Assembly: GCF_009677585.1 (NCBI RefSeq)
Contig: NZ_WKYV01000021.1
Coordinates: 62,001-126,000 of the forward strand
Source of the DNA: Lactonifactor sp. BIOML-A5
Lineage (GTDB): Bacteria; Bacillota; Clostridia; Lachnospirales; Lachnospiraceae
Reading direction: 5' to 3'
DNA length: 64,000 nucleotides
A program made the translations under genes and the position numbers. This document shows positions 42,967-52,349 of this stretch, one piece after another (the stretch's first letter is position 1; each line of letters opens with the position of its first letter). The notes beneath the pieces were generated by a model that saw only the letters and a list, made by a program, of their open reading frames with translations, was not told where the DNA came from and did not search any database.

Positions 42967-43734
42967 TTACAATCCAAGACTGGAAAGCCACCCTGCTAGC
43001 TTCTGCTCCCTGCTTTTCAAGTCTCCCGTTTCCCCTTGATATTTTCCCAGATGCTTTTCACCTGCTATGACGCCATCCATCATGTACAGCACCCGCTGTG
43101 TTTTCGCCGCTACCTTTACATCATGGGTAACAAGAAGGATAGTTGTACCCTTTTCATTTATTTTCAGCAGTATATTCATAATCTCTTCGGCAGCTTTTGA
43201 GTTAAGCGCCCCGGTAGGCTCATCTCCGAAAAGAATTTCCGGCTGGTTCATCAGCGCCCGGCAGATGGATGCCCGTTGAAGCTGGCCGCCGGATGCCTGT
43301 GTAATATGACGGTCCGCCAACTGCAAAATTCCTGTCTGTTCCATGAGCTTTTTGCCCCGGTCCTTGATTTCCTGCTTTGTTTCCCTCTTTGAGAGGCAGG
43401 CGGACAGGAGAATGTTGTCAAATAAATTCAGGTTTTTCAGAAGGTTGCTCTGCTGGAAAACAAAGCCCATCCTATGCAGGCGGATTTCTGCCAGCTCGTC
43501 CTCTGACAATGCAGAAAAATCCATATCACAAAACCTGACGCTTCCCTGTGTTGCCCTGTCCATACCGCTGATGGCATATAAAAGGGTGGATTTCCCTGAG
43601 CCGGAGGGTCCCATGACAGAGATAAATTCTCCTTTTTCTACAGCTATACTGACATCGTGCAGCACCCTATGTCTGTTGTTTTTCCCCATTTCATATTCTT
43701 TGGTGAGATGTTTTACTTCCAGTATTGTATTCAT
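42967..43734 (-). CDS. ABC exporter ATPase, MacB/LolD class
   Basis: A 255-residue ATPase with Walker A GPSGSGKST, signature ASGGQLQR and Walker B EILFGDEPTGALN. The start follows GAGGT. It lies 70 bp behind the FtsX-type permease gene, so the permease is encoded before the ATPase, the reverse of the usual order. The about 20-residue C-terminal tail beyond the ATPase core is unassigned. Confidence 0.9.
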   Translation of the reverse strand: MNTILEVKHLTKEYEMGKNNRHRVLHDVSIAVEKGEFISVMGPSGSGKSTLLYAISGMDRATQGSVRFCDMDFSALSEDELAEIRLHRMGFVFQQSNLLKNLNLFDNILLSACLSKRETKQEIKDRGKKLMEQTGILQLADRHITQASGGQLQRASICRALMNQPEILFGDEPTGALNSKAAEEIMNILLKINEKGTTILLVTHDVKVAAKTQRVLYMMDGVIAGEKHLGKYQGETGDLKSREQKLAGWLSSLGL

Positions 43735-43804
43735 ATTAACCTCATTTCTGCTTTTCTTTTAATGAATATAGTTTTATTCCAATCTTGGAAAAAAGGTGCT
43801 TGCT

Positions 43805-46138
43805 CTATTTTGCTGCCAGCATGGCGTGGATACTCTGAATCGTCTGCCTGCACAGAATCATGGCTGCGGCTACTGCCAGCATCAATGACAGAGGGCATAA
43901 AAGCCAGGTATACATAGGATTTACCACAAATGTTATATCCGAGATTCCTGATATAAGCAGTCCTGCCAGCTTCTCACCCAGCAGGTTCGCCGCCAGTATC
44001 CCAAAAGCCACTCCTGCTGCCAGGAGTAAGACTGCACGGGTAAGGTATTGCTTCATGATATGATTGACTGTAAACCCCAGGCTTTTCATCACTGCAGTCT
44101 GTCTGGCCTCCTTTGTCATGAGCATCTTGAAAAACATGCCTGTTATCAGGGCTGCCACAGCAAGAGAAAGTACAAAAGCGGATTTCGCCACCAAACGCAG
44201 CTGATCGAGCACCCCGCCCAGCGTTTGATCCACATATTCCGTTACATCCGTTACCTTCGCCGGATGGAATATTTTACTGTATTCCAATCTCTTTTCCTCC
44301 CGGGAAACCCCCTCCTTCAGGTTGATATTCACCGTGAACCATATCACTTGTTCCATTTCCATAGGAAGAATAGCTTTCGCTGTTTTTCCCCCGTTGGTGA
44401 CGTCCTGATAGATACCGGATACAGTCATCTGGCGTTCCTCGCCTCCCGCAACCAGAATCAGACTGTCTCCCGGTTCCTTCTGATACTCTTTTGCATTCAT
44501 GGTTGACAGCGCAATTTCATTTTCCTTCTGTGGTGCAGAGCCTTTTGTATACTCCAGAGGGAATTGGTTAAAATCTCCGATTTCCACCTTCATATTGTCG
44601 TATGTACCCTCACTGTTCGACACCTTAAAAGTGCAGGTAAACAAAGCCGAATACTTGGAAACATCCCCATCCTTTTTCAAATATTCTTCCGTTTCCTTAT
44701 ATCTTGCAATAATATCCGGCGTATGCTGCAGGTCAAGACGGAGATCGCATTTTCCCGCACCCATGTAGGTGACAAAGTTTGGTGACTCTAAGGTATCTAG
44801 AAGGTTAACGGGAACGATCATCAAAAAGGTGCAGAGAACAAACACAAAGCATAGAAGCCCGTACATCCGGAAGTGCTCCAATACCTCCTTCACTCCGAGA
44901 AACATGTTTACATCTTTTATCCGGCTGTGGGAGAGAGTATATTTTCCTGTCCTTGATCCTTTGTCCGGTGCCATGCCAAGACGCAGTGCCTCCAGTGCGG
45001 AAATCTGGCGGAAACGGCGCAGAATCACCATACAAAAGATAATAATTGCAACAAAAACAATTCCAGCGCCTGTAACAGGAAGCAGCCAGTTCCATATGGT
45101 CTGCTTTCCTTTTCCCATGTACAGAGAAATATTTGCTGTAAACAAGTTTCCTGCAAACAGAGATAGCAAATAACCCAGCACGCAGGCAAAAGCAGAGATA
45201 GCCGTGTATTTCACCATATAAAGTTTCCTGATATTCTGATTTGAAATCCCTATGGCCTTCATCACACCAATTTCCCGGTAATCCTCCTCTATGGTGGTGA
45301 GCATGGTAAACCGCAGGCAAAGCGCGGCAATCAAGACCAGCAGACAGGCAATGAAGATAATGACAGATGCGGCGATCCCGTCCGACATTCCATTAATCAC
45401 CTTCACCAGGTAATAGCCCATTGCCGTACCCTTTTGGGGCATATTGGAATCCTGGTAAAGTGTTTCCAGCTCCTGTATCCTGGACATATCATGAAGCTGA
45501 AATTCAATTAAATATTCAATTTCACCTAAATGTTCATGCAAAAGTTCCCAATCTCCGTCACTGACCAGAAAACGCTTGGAATTTATCATGGAGGGGTTCA
45601 TCAGGCTGTCACGTAAAAACGCTACAATGGTAAAATCCTTAGCAAAATCTCCATCCACCACCTGTACTTTGTCCCCGGGATGCAGATTGTATCGCTGCAT
45701 ATGATAGATTGGTACTGCTATTTCCCCATCTGATACCTGTAATACCTGATTATCTGTATCCAAAAGATAGTCAAACTGCTGATTCTGCCTGACAAAGGAG
45801 TTTTCCATCAAGCTGTCAGCCTCTGATTGCTCCCGGCCTCCTATGTAAATATTGGCCCCATTGATTCCCAAAAGCTCAACGGTCTGCTGTGCCTTAACAA
45901 GACTGCGGTTTTCCCTTACAAAATTGTCCAGTTCCGTCTGTTCCACTTCTCCGGCATGGAGCTGCGAGAAGTGAGCCACATCCGCACTCGCAAGCAGTGT
46001 ATCCATGGAACCTGACAGCGTAAGGATAATCGTAATTGCACCTGACACCAACATTGCAGCCAGAATAAAAAATCCGCATAAGGAGGCGGTAATTATCCGG
46101 TTTCTCTTTAAATCATTTTTTAACATGTGAAGCATCAT
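43805..46138 (-). CDS. FtsX-family ABC exporter permease
   Basis: A 777-residue permease with an N-terminal membrane segment (about 16-40), a large extracellular domain, three membrane segments (about 255-375), a segment near 425-445, a second extracellular domain and a last cluster of three (about 650-770). Both FtsX cores are recognisable (EEDYREIGVMKAIGIS; RQTAVMKSLGFT). The RBS before 46138 is weak; an ATG at 46126 is an alternative. It pairs with the ATPase at 42967-43734. The TetR gene upstream is the likely regulator, and a drug- or peptide-efflux role is inferred. Confidence 0.87.
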   Translation of the reverse strand: MMLHMLKNDLKRNRIITASLCGFFILAAMLVSGAITIILTLSGSMDTLLASADVAHFSQLHAGEVEQTELDNFVRENRSLVKAQQTVELLGINGANIYIGGREQSEADSLMENSFVRQNQQFDYLLDTDNQVLQVSDGEIAVPIYHMQRYNLHPGDKVQVVDGDFAKDFTIVAFLRDSLMNPSMINSKRFLVSDGDWELLHEHLGEIEYLIEFQLHDMSRIQELETLYQDSNMPQKGTAMGYYLVKVINGMSDGIAASVIIFIACLLVLIAALCLRFTMLTTIEEDYREIGVMKAIGISNQNIRKLYMVKYTAISAFACVLGYLLSLFAGNLFTANISLYMGKGKQTIWNWLLPVTGAGIVFVAIIIFCMVILRRFRQISALEALRLGMAPDKGSRTGKYTLSHSRIKDVNMFLGVKEVLEHFRMYGLLCFVFVLCTFLMIVPVNLLDTLESPNFVTYMGAGKCDLRLDLQHTPDIIARYKETEEYLKKDGDVSKYSALFTCTFKVSNSEGTYDNMKVEIGDFNQFPLEYTKGSAPQKENEIALSTMNAKEYQKEPGDSLILVAGGEERQMTVSGIYQDVTNGGKTAKAILPMEMEQVIWFTVNINLKEGVSREEKRLEYSKIFHPAKVTDVTEYVDQTLGGVLDQLRLVAKSAFVLSLAVAALITGMFFKMLMTKEARQTAVMKSLGFTVNHIMKQYLTRAVLLLAAGVAFGILAANLLGEKLAGLLISGISDITFVVNPMYTWLLCPLSLMLAVAAAMILCRQTIQSIHAMLAAK

Positions 46139-46254
46139 AAGTCAGCCCTGCCTTCCTGTGTACAAAATTATACTGGTGTTTTTTATATGATATACGTCTT
46201 TAGACCGTCTGTCTGTCGGTGGCTGTGTAAAAAACAAAGAGACTTTTTGTCCCC

Positions 46255-46890
46255 TTATTTTTCGCTATCCAGAAAAAGAGGAAGTATTGCTTCCTGCATA
46301 CTGCCCCGCTCCATCCCCAGAAGCCGTTCTAAATTGTAGATAAATGCCTCTATTTTTATTCGTTTTATTTCCCCATCATTCTGGGCAAGGTCATCAAATA
46401 CCGTATTGGAATACAGCAGAGTCATTTCCACCACTTCCGCTGGATAATCCGTGTGACATATCCCCTGTTCTATGGCTTCTTCTATCAACTCTGTAACCAG
46501 AGGATTAACTTCCGCAAGCAGGCTTTCCTGCAGCTTCTGGTGCAATAATGCATTCTGAGGCTTATGTACCTGCTCCATAATCACACTTCCAGCAGGACTC
46601 TCTACATTGAGTGCACGTACAGCCAGTGTAAGGCGCTGCAGAACCGGCACTTCTTTTTGAAGGACAATACTTTTTGCCTTAGAAATTAACCTGTCTGTGA
46701 TACGGTCAATCATGGCGTTCAGAATGTCTTCTTTTGACTTAAAGTGATAGTATAGGGTCCCTCTGGCAATTCCAACCTCATTCAAAATATCATTGGTACT
46801 GGTATGGTCAAAACCTTTTGTCCCAAACAATCTCTCTGCCACATCCAGTATTTCATTTCTGCGTTCCTTCGCGTCTTTTACCATGCGCAT
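46255..46890 (-). CDS. TetR-family regulator of the ABC exporter
   Basis: About 211 residues from MRMVKDAKERRNEILDVAER (ATG 46890, behind GGTGG). A classical TetR HTH occupies about 12-58 (TSTNDILNEVGIARGTLYYHF), with a variable ligand-binding helical domain after it. It is encoded just before the permease-ATPase pair. Similar CCGACA/TGTCGG half-sites occur before it (about 46923-46940) and between it and the permease (about 46208-46226), which would fit control of both. Confidence 0.88.
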   Translation of the reverse strand: MRMVKDAKERRNEILDVAERLFGTKGFDHTSTNDILNEVGIARGTLYYHFKSKEDILNAMIDRITDRLISKAKSIVLQKEVPVLQRLTLAVRALNVESPAGSVIMEQVHKPQNALLHQKLQESLLAEVNPLVTELIEEAIEQGICHTDYPAEVVEMTLLYSNTVFDDLAQNDGEIKRIKIEAFIYNLERLLGMERGSMQEAILPLFLDSEK

Positions 46891-47011
46891 TACTTCTACC
46901 ACCGTTTCATTACAAATTTGTATACCGACAATCTGTCGATAACACTTTATCATGAATACACATGCATGTCAATTTAATCCGCCACAACTTCGCTGCCCCA
47001 GCTGCTAAAAT

Positions 47012-47917
47012 TTATGATTCCCCGGGCTGTTTTTCTGTATCAATATAATATTCTTTCGTCAAATCCAAAAAGAGGTTTATAACAGGATTGTTATTATTAG
47101 GATTCACCACACACACATAGGCATCCGTATATTCGGAGTCAAACTTGATAGAATGATAATGCGGATTATTCAACGATGTGGGATCATATGGATTTGAAAT
47201 CGTAAGTCCATTTTCTGACAACACCTTAAAATATGCAATTTCCGACGAAGGTACTTCGACCTGATGTACATCTGCGAGATCAAAACGGCCTTTGAATATT
47301 TTATTCACCTGATAGCCATTGGGCCCTGTAAAATAAAATGTTTCCCCTGCAAGATCATGATATTCCAGTGACTGTTTGCCTGACAGCCTGTGATGTGACG
47401 ACATAACAATAAGAGCATCTACTTTTTTCAGCTGCTTAACATCAAATCCCAATTCATGCCAATGAGGGAAATCAAGGCCCATTGCAATGTCTATGCTTCC
47501 ATTAGTCAGCCCTTTGATCTGCTCCCAGGAAAACAATTTGCTGCACTGTATTTGCAATGACGGGAAGTCTTCACGGAGTTTATTGATTATTGACAAAAAA
47601 ATATACTCTGCATAATATCCCGCCTGAAAAGAGATTGATAAAGAACCGCTCTTCCCTTCTGTAGCCATCTCTGCCATTCTTAGGGCATAGTCCATCTGTA
47701 AAAGCGCTTCTTTCACACCATCGTACAGTATCTGTCCAGGCTTTGTAAGACACAGAGGTTTGCTGTTTCGATTGAAAAGTGCATACCCCAATTCGTCCTC
47801 CAACATCTGTATCTGTCGGCTGATTGTCGGCTGAGATGTGTAAGCCTGTCTTGCCGAGTGAGTAAAATTCCCGGTTTCGGCAACGGAAATAAAATACTTG
47901 AGCTGTAATAAAGTCAT
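47012..47917 (-). CDS. LysR-family regulator next to the betaine/GRE cluster
   Basis: A 301-residue LysR protein starting at MTLLQLKYFISVAETGNFTH (ATG 47917, behind GGAGG). The winged HTH (1-60, HSARQAYTSQPTISRQIQML) is followed by a two-lobe effector domain (SLSISFQAGYYAEYIF; DIAMGLDF). It is last in line on the same strand as the ProC-GRE genes but separated by a strong stem-loop and its own upstream dyad, so it may be transcribed separately. It is a candidate activator of the cluster. Confidence 0.9.
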   Translation of the reverse strand: MTLLQLKYFISVAETGNFTHSARQAYTSQPTISRQIQMLEDELGYALFNRNSKPLCLTKPGQILYDGVKEALLQMDYALRMAEMATEGKSGSLSISFQAGYYAEYIFLSIINKLREDFPSLQIQCSKLFSWEQIKGLTNGSIDIAMGLDFPHWHELGFDVKQLKKVDALIVMSSHHRLSGKQSLEYHDLAGETFYFTGPNGYQVNKIFKGRFDLADVHQVEVPSSEIAYFKVLSENGLTISNPYDPTSLNNPHYHSIKFDSEYTDAYVCVVNPNNNNPVINLFLDLTKEYYIDTEKQPGES

Positions 47918-47955
47918 AACAACCTCCACACAGGGTATTCCTATACTCGTATCCT

Positions 47956-47971
47956 TGAAAATCCATTTTCA
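47956..47971 (-). promoter_or_regulatory. dyad before the LysR gene
   Basis: TGAAAAT-CC-ATTTTCA is a perfect 7+2+7 inverted repeat about 40 bp before the LysR start. It could be the regulator's own binding site. No clean -35/-10 pair was found beside it. Confidence 0.4.
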
Positions 47972-47979
47972 CTATAGCA

Positions 47980-48017
47980 CACAAACAGGGCATCTGCAAT
48001 AAGATGCCCTGTTTGTG
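47980..48017 (-). terminator. strong stem-loop after the ProC-like gene
   Basis: The 16-bp arms at 47980-47995 and 48002-48017 are perfectly complementary with a 6-nt loop. The stem lies 15 bp after the ProC-like stop codon and marks the end of the catabolic operon. A U-run is lacking. Confidence 0.7.
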
Positions 48018-48031
48018 ATTCTGGTTCGAAG

Positions 48032-48835
48032 TTATTGATTTCCCAGCTTCTTACAATGCTCAACAGAAGTTTTTACAAACTCTTCATACATTGCATCAAA
48101 ACCCATAGATTCGATTTTTTCCAAAGCAGTTACGGTAGCCCCTCCCGGGAGCCTGAGGGCAGTTTCAAGATCTTTCAGACTAATATCTGAAGAAAGAATC
48201 ATCTCCGCGCTCCCCTTCATTGTCTGGGCAAATAACCGGATTGCCGTATCAGGATTCAATCCGTATTTTTCAGCCTCTTTTACCATTAAGTTAGAAATAT
48301 GATAGAAGAATCCCGGAGCCGAACCATTGAACGGAAGAATCTCTGCCATCATGCCATCCGGAATCTCCTCTACGATGCCGGATAATCTGAGGATAGACGT
48401 GACCTTCTCTACATCTTCATCTGTACAGTTTGCATTACGCGATACCGCAAATGCCCCTGCTCCTACCCGTGAGCTCATGTTCGGCATACAGATAACAACT
48501 TTACAGTCCTCACCCAGATGTTCCGTATACCATGGCTGCTCAATACCCGTAACAACTGTCAGCATTAGCTGTCCCGGCCTGTAGCACGCCTTCAGCTCGT
48601 CGATAATAAGTCCTGCCACTTTAGGCGTCACCCCCAGAACCAGCATTTCTGAATGGTCAACCAGATCTTTCATGTTGTCAAATGTCGCATAGCCTTTCGA
48701 TGCATAGTCTTTGCGGGTATCTTCATTGATATCATAGATACCGATTTCAGCCGGATTATAATCCTCATTAAGCTCTGCTCCTGTGTGCATTGCACGAATA
48801 ATGTTTCCTGCGGCAATAAAACCATAACGTAACAT
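48032..48835 (-). CDS. pyrroline-5-carboxylate reductase (ProC) family enzyme
   Basis: About 267 residues from MLRYGFIAAGNIIRAM (ATG 48835, behind GGTGG). An N-terminal Rossmann domain (GFIAAGN cofactor loop, LVLGVTPK) is followed by the C-terminal dimerisation domain with LRLPGGATVTAL, the ProC signature region. Family reaction: NAD(P)H reduction of 1-pyrroline-5-carboxylate to proline. Its place directly after a glycyl radical dehydratase and its activase is the known arrangement of hydroxyproline-dehydrating pathways. With an MttB homologue in the cluster the product may be N-methylproline (inference). Confidence 0.85.
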   Translation of the reverse strand: MLRYGFIAAGNIIRAMHTGAELNEDYNPAEIGIYDINEDTRKDYASKGYATFDNMKDLVDHSEMLVLGVTPKVAGLIIDELKACYRPGQLMLTVVTGIEQPWYTEHLGEDCKVVICMPNMSSRVGAGAFAVSRNANCTDEDVEKVTSILRLSGIVEEIPDGMMAEILPFNGSAPGFFYHISNLMVKEAEKYGLNPDTAIRLFAQTMKGSAEMILSSDISLKDLETALRLPGGATVTALEKIESMGFDAMYEEFVKTSVEHCKKLGNQ

Positions 48836-48852
48836 AATTGTTTCCACCTTTC

Positions 48853-49644
48853 TTAAATGATCGTTTTAATATATTTATTTGTAATACTCATACACCACTC
48901 CATGTATTCTTTTGAAGGTGTTTTAACATCCGGCAGCTGATATGTAAGCCCTAGTTTGCGGTAAGTATCCGTCCCCAGCCGATGATAAGGCAGCAGCTGC
49001 AGGCAATCTACTCCAGGCAGTTCCATAAGAAATTGCCCTAGCTGCTCCAAATCCGTTTGTGAGTCATTCACTCCCGGAATCAACGGTCTGCGTATAATCA
49101 GCTTCATACCACTTTTCTCAGCCCCGGCTTTCCGTATATTATGCAAAATAATGTCATTGGGTACACCCGTGTACTTCATATGCGCCTTGGGATCCATAAG
49201 TTTCAAATCCACAAAAGCGGTGTTTGTATTTTTTAAAATCGGCTCAATCATACTCCATTCTCCATATAAAGAGGTTTCAATACAAGTGTCAATGCCCTCC
49301 CAGCATGCGCGGCTCACCAGATAATAAGTAAATTCCGGCTGAGCAAGGATTTCTCCGCCTGACACGGTCATCCCTCCGCCTGAGTGAAAATAAAACGGAA
49401 TATCTTTTCGGACCTCTGCCATAACTTCTTCAACCGTCATGACAGCCCCATAGGTGATGCTTCCATCCAGGGTAGTCTGGATTCCTTTCTGATGACTTTC
49501 CGGAGTTGAACACCACCGGCAGCGCAGCGGGCACCCTTTCAAAAACACAACTGTCCGTAAACCATCTCCATCATAAATAGAACTTTTTTCAATCCGAAGC
49601 ACAGACCCCTGAAGATCCATTTTTTCATAACTTTGATATCCCAT
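48853..49644 (-). CDS. glycyl radical enzyme activase (radical SAM)
   Basis: A 263-residue radical SAM protein with the cluster motif C38-P-L-R-C42-R-W-C45 and the GGE motif in TVSGGEILAQP. It lacks the cysteine-rich ferredoxin-like insert that many activases of dehydratase-type glycyl radical enzymes carry: the region after CSTPES runs straight into MTVEEVMAEV. It is therefore of the short, PflA-like size. It lies 16 bp after the GRE gene and is its obvious partner, forming the glycyl radical by H-atom abstraction. Confidence 0.92.
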   Translation of the reverse strand: MGYQSYEKMDLQGSVLRIEKSSIYDGDGLRTVVFLKGCPLRCRWCSTPESHQKGIQTTLDGSITYGAVMTVEEVMAEVRKDIPFYFHSGGGMTVSGGEILAQPEFTYYLVSRACWEGIDTCIETSLYGEWSMIEPILKNTNTAFVDLKLMDPKAHMKYTGVPNDIILHNIRKAGAEKSGMKLIIRRPLIPGVNDSQTDLEQLGQFLMELPGVDCLQLLPYHRLGTDTYRKLGLTYQLPDVKTPSKEYMEWCMSITNKYIKTII

Positions 49645-49660
49645 TTTTCCGCCCTTTCAA

Positions 49661-52042
49661 TCAGCCCCAGTTTGCAATCTCTGTACGCTGGATTATGTCG
49701 TCCTGGATATCCTTGCCCAGTTCTACAAAGAATGCAGTATATCCCGCAACTCTCACCAGCAGATCCTTATGGTCTTCCGGATGCTTCTGTGCATCAATGA
49801 GCACCTCAGGATCAATAATGTTGTATTGGGTATGATAGATATCCAAAGTACACTGTGTTTTAAGCAGAACCATCATGTTAGTTAACCCGCGCTCGCCTTC
49901 CAACAGTTTTGGATCAATCTTCAAGTTCATCTGGGTCCCCTGGGTAAAACGTGCATGCGGCAAATTACTGATAGATTTCAAAAGGGCCGTGGCTCCATTT
50001 ACATCCGTACCTCCCGTGGCGCCAATCCCATCTGCAAGCGGCGTCCATGCCTTCCGTCCGGACGGAAGCGCTCCTACACTCTGTCCGATCGGTACATTGC
50101 CGGATACCGGAAGCATGCCCGCAGTCAGCTTTCCAAAGGGAGAGTCATATTTCTCAATCTGATCTACCAGATAATTGTAGATTTCTCCCGCACAGAAATC
50201 TGCTTTCGGATCATCGTTGCCGTATTTTGGCGCCTCCATACACATCTTATGAATCTCCTCATATCCATCGAAGTTGGCATCCAATGCTTTGCAAAGTTCA
50301 TCCATGGACACTTTCCTTTCATCGTAGACAAGATATTTCACATCTGCTACAGAGTTTATGATATCTGCCTGCCCGATGATATTGATTCCATTTCCCACAT
50401 TAAATTCAGCTCCTCCATTGGCATAATCTTTACCCACCTCCATACAGTGCGGATAGGTAAGAGAAAGTGCCGGTACCGGCCGGTAGTTCTCACTGAGATA
50501 ATCCAGATAAGAATTCATGGTTGCCATCGTATGTACAAAATAATCTATTTGCTTTTTAACTGCTGTCATAAAATCATCAAAAGTCTTGAAATTGCGAGGA
50601 TCACCTGTCTGAACGGACACCTGTTCACCTGATTTGCGGCTCTTGCCATTTGTCATAACCATATCTAAAACTCCGCCCATGCTGATTTCCCCAATATCCG
50701 TGTAGGATTTTAAGCGGCCTTCCAGATTCGTCTCCACACAGCCGCACGGAGTCCAATCCCATGCCTGTGACAATGGAATCCCCTTATTCAAGAGCATCTT
50801 AATCCCTGCATCATCATGATAAACTGCCGGCATAGTGCGTCCCATCCGAATACACTCTGCTGCTTTTCTTAAAAATGAATCCGGGTTTTTGGAGATATTG
50901 TAGCGCACTGTCATGTTTGGCTCTTTCAATGCAGTATCTTCTGTTGCCTGAATCGTCATATAGGATAAATCATTCACAGCATCATTACCATACTGGTCGA
51001 TGCCTCCTGCACAGACCTGAACCGTCATATTATAACCTGCAGAAAATGCAGCACTCTCGCCATCCTGAAATAATCCCATCTCCGCAATCTTAATCCAAAA
51101 ACAATCCAAAAGTTCCTGTGCATGATCCGGTGTTAATGTACCTTCTGCGATGTCCTTTTTGTAATAGTCAATCAAATACTGATCCATACGTCCCAAGTTA
51201 TAAGAAGACGCATTTTGCTCCATAAAGATACAGAACTCATAAGTAAGCATACTCTGCAGCGCCTCGTAGAAATTACGCGGAGGATTTGCCGGGACATTAC
51301 GGTTCACCTCGGCAATCTTAAGCAGCTCGGCCTTACGTATCTCATTCTTTTCTCCTGCTGCCATCTGTTCTGCCAGGTCTGCATGACGGTTAGCAAGTGA
51401 TATGATACCTTCGGCTGTAATAATCAGAGATTTATAAAAAATAATCTGCTTCAGCACATCTTCGCCTGCTGCATCATCGAGTGCTGCCAGTTTTTCTTCT
51501 GCTTCCTTCTTAATGCCATTGATCCCTTTTTTCAGCAGTGTTCTCCACCCCGGTGTGTTTTCTCCATATCCGCGGACAAACTTTTTGTCTACATACAGCA
51601 TACCGCCATCGCGCATGGTTCTGACATCTTCCGGCATCATCGCATTCCAGCGGTCAAGAACACATTTTCCTCTCCAGTATGGGGCAACTTCTTCCATAAA
51701 AAGCTTCTTGTTTTCTTCTGAAAGGTAAAAAGGGTCGTATTTACGTGTACTGATTGTATCTAACTCCTTCTCGATAACAGAACAGGCGGAATCCGGGTTA
51801 AGAATTCCTGCACGCGGTTTGAATGCAACTCCTCCTACTAAGAGTTCACGATCCTGTATGAAAATCGGTTTGTTTTCATACACCGTCTTCATGGCTGTCG
51901 CCTTTTGAATCTGCCACGGCTGACCTTCTGTCGCTTTGAATCCCTGTGTTACATAATAAGCATCCAGAATATCCATTTCCACACGGTGGGACATATAATT
52001 TTCTCTCAACGCCTGTATTCTTTTCATATAAGCTTTTGACAT
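49661..52042 (-). CDS. glycyl radical dehydratase, hydroxyproline-dehydratase-like
   Basis: A 793-residue PFL-like protein. The thiyl-radical Cys and the general base lie in TPCGCVETN (C435 and E437), the C-x-E pattern of GRE dehydratases, and the glycyl radical loop is RVAGY (G767, 27 residues from the end). The NGATALLKSISNLPHA and PFL-domain segments are intact. Its activase and a ProC-family reductase follow, as for HypD, which makes pyrroline-5-carboxylate from 4-hydroxyproline. The MttB homologue upstream points to an N-methyl-4-hydroxyproline substrate instead. From memory, GREs dehydrating N-methyl-4-hydroxyproline isomers have been described; I could not check identity. Confidence 0.88.
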   Translation of the reverse strand: MSKAYMKRIQALRENYMSHRVEMDILDAYYVTQGFKATEGQPWQIQKATAMKTVYENKPIFIQDRELLVGGVAFKPRAGILNPDSACSVIEKELDTISTRKYDPFYLSEENKKLFMEEVAPYWRGKCVLDRWNAMMPEDVRTMRDGGMLYVDKKFVRGYGENTPGWRTLLKKGINGIKKEAEEKLAALDDAAGEDVLKQIIFYKSLIITAEGIISLANRHADLAEQMAAGEKNEIRKAELLKIAEVNRNVPANPPRNFYEALQSMLTYEFCIFMEQNASSYNLGRMDQYLIDYYKKDIAEGTLTPDHAQELLDCFWIKIAEMGLFQDGESAAFSAGYNMTVQVCAGGIDQYGNDAVNDLSYMTIQATEDTALKEPNMTVRYNISKNPDSFLRKAAECIRMGRTMPAVYHDDAGIKMLLNKGIPLSQAWDWTPCGCVETNLEGRLKSYTDIGEISMGGVLDMVMTNGKSRKSGEQVSVQTGDPRNFKTFDDFMTAVKKQIDYFVHTMATMNSYLDYLSENYRPVPALSLTYPHCMEVGKDYANGGAEFNVGNGINIIGQADIINSVADVKYLVYDERKVSMDELCKALDANFDGYEEIHKMCMEAPKYGNDDPKADFCAGEIYNYLVDQIEKYDSPFGKLTAGMLPVSGNVPIGQSVGALPSGRKAWTPLADGIGATGGTDVNGATALLKSISNLPHARFTQGTQMNLKIDPKLLEGERGLTNMMVLLKTQCTLDIYHTQYNIIDPEVLIDAQKHPEDHKDLLVRVAGYTAFFVELGKDIQDDIIQRTEIANWG

Positions 52043-52190
52043 GATATACTTCTCCTTTATAAAAGTTTTTAATAAATACCTGATCCGTTATTTAGGGATC
52101 GTTCTGCATTCACTCTTACCCAGCTGTTACACTTTAACGTCCTTCTCTTGTTAAAATAATAACACTGCTGCCTCCAGATGTGAAATATCC

Positions 52191-52207
52191 ATGTCAAATA
52201 CTGACAT
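52191..52207 (-). promoter_or_regulatory. inverted repeat in the 307-bp gap before the GRE gene
   Basis: ATGTCA-AATAC-TGACAT forms a perfect 6+5+6 dyad of LysR-box size, about 150 nt before the GRE start. A run of nine C lies beside it (52222-52230). No consensus promoter was found; the rest of 52043-52349 shows no gene. Confidence 0.4.
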
Positions 52208-52349
52208 TTAAAAAGTGAATACCCCCCCCCTTAATTTATGTATTTATCTAAGCTTAAACCGTCCCCCTGTGAATCTTCATAAGCTTTGCGAGCAGTACTC
52301 ACACTGACGCGAAGTTACTTGTCGGGCGCGCATCGGGGAACCTCCACGG

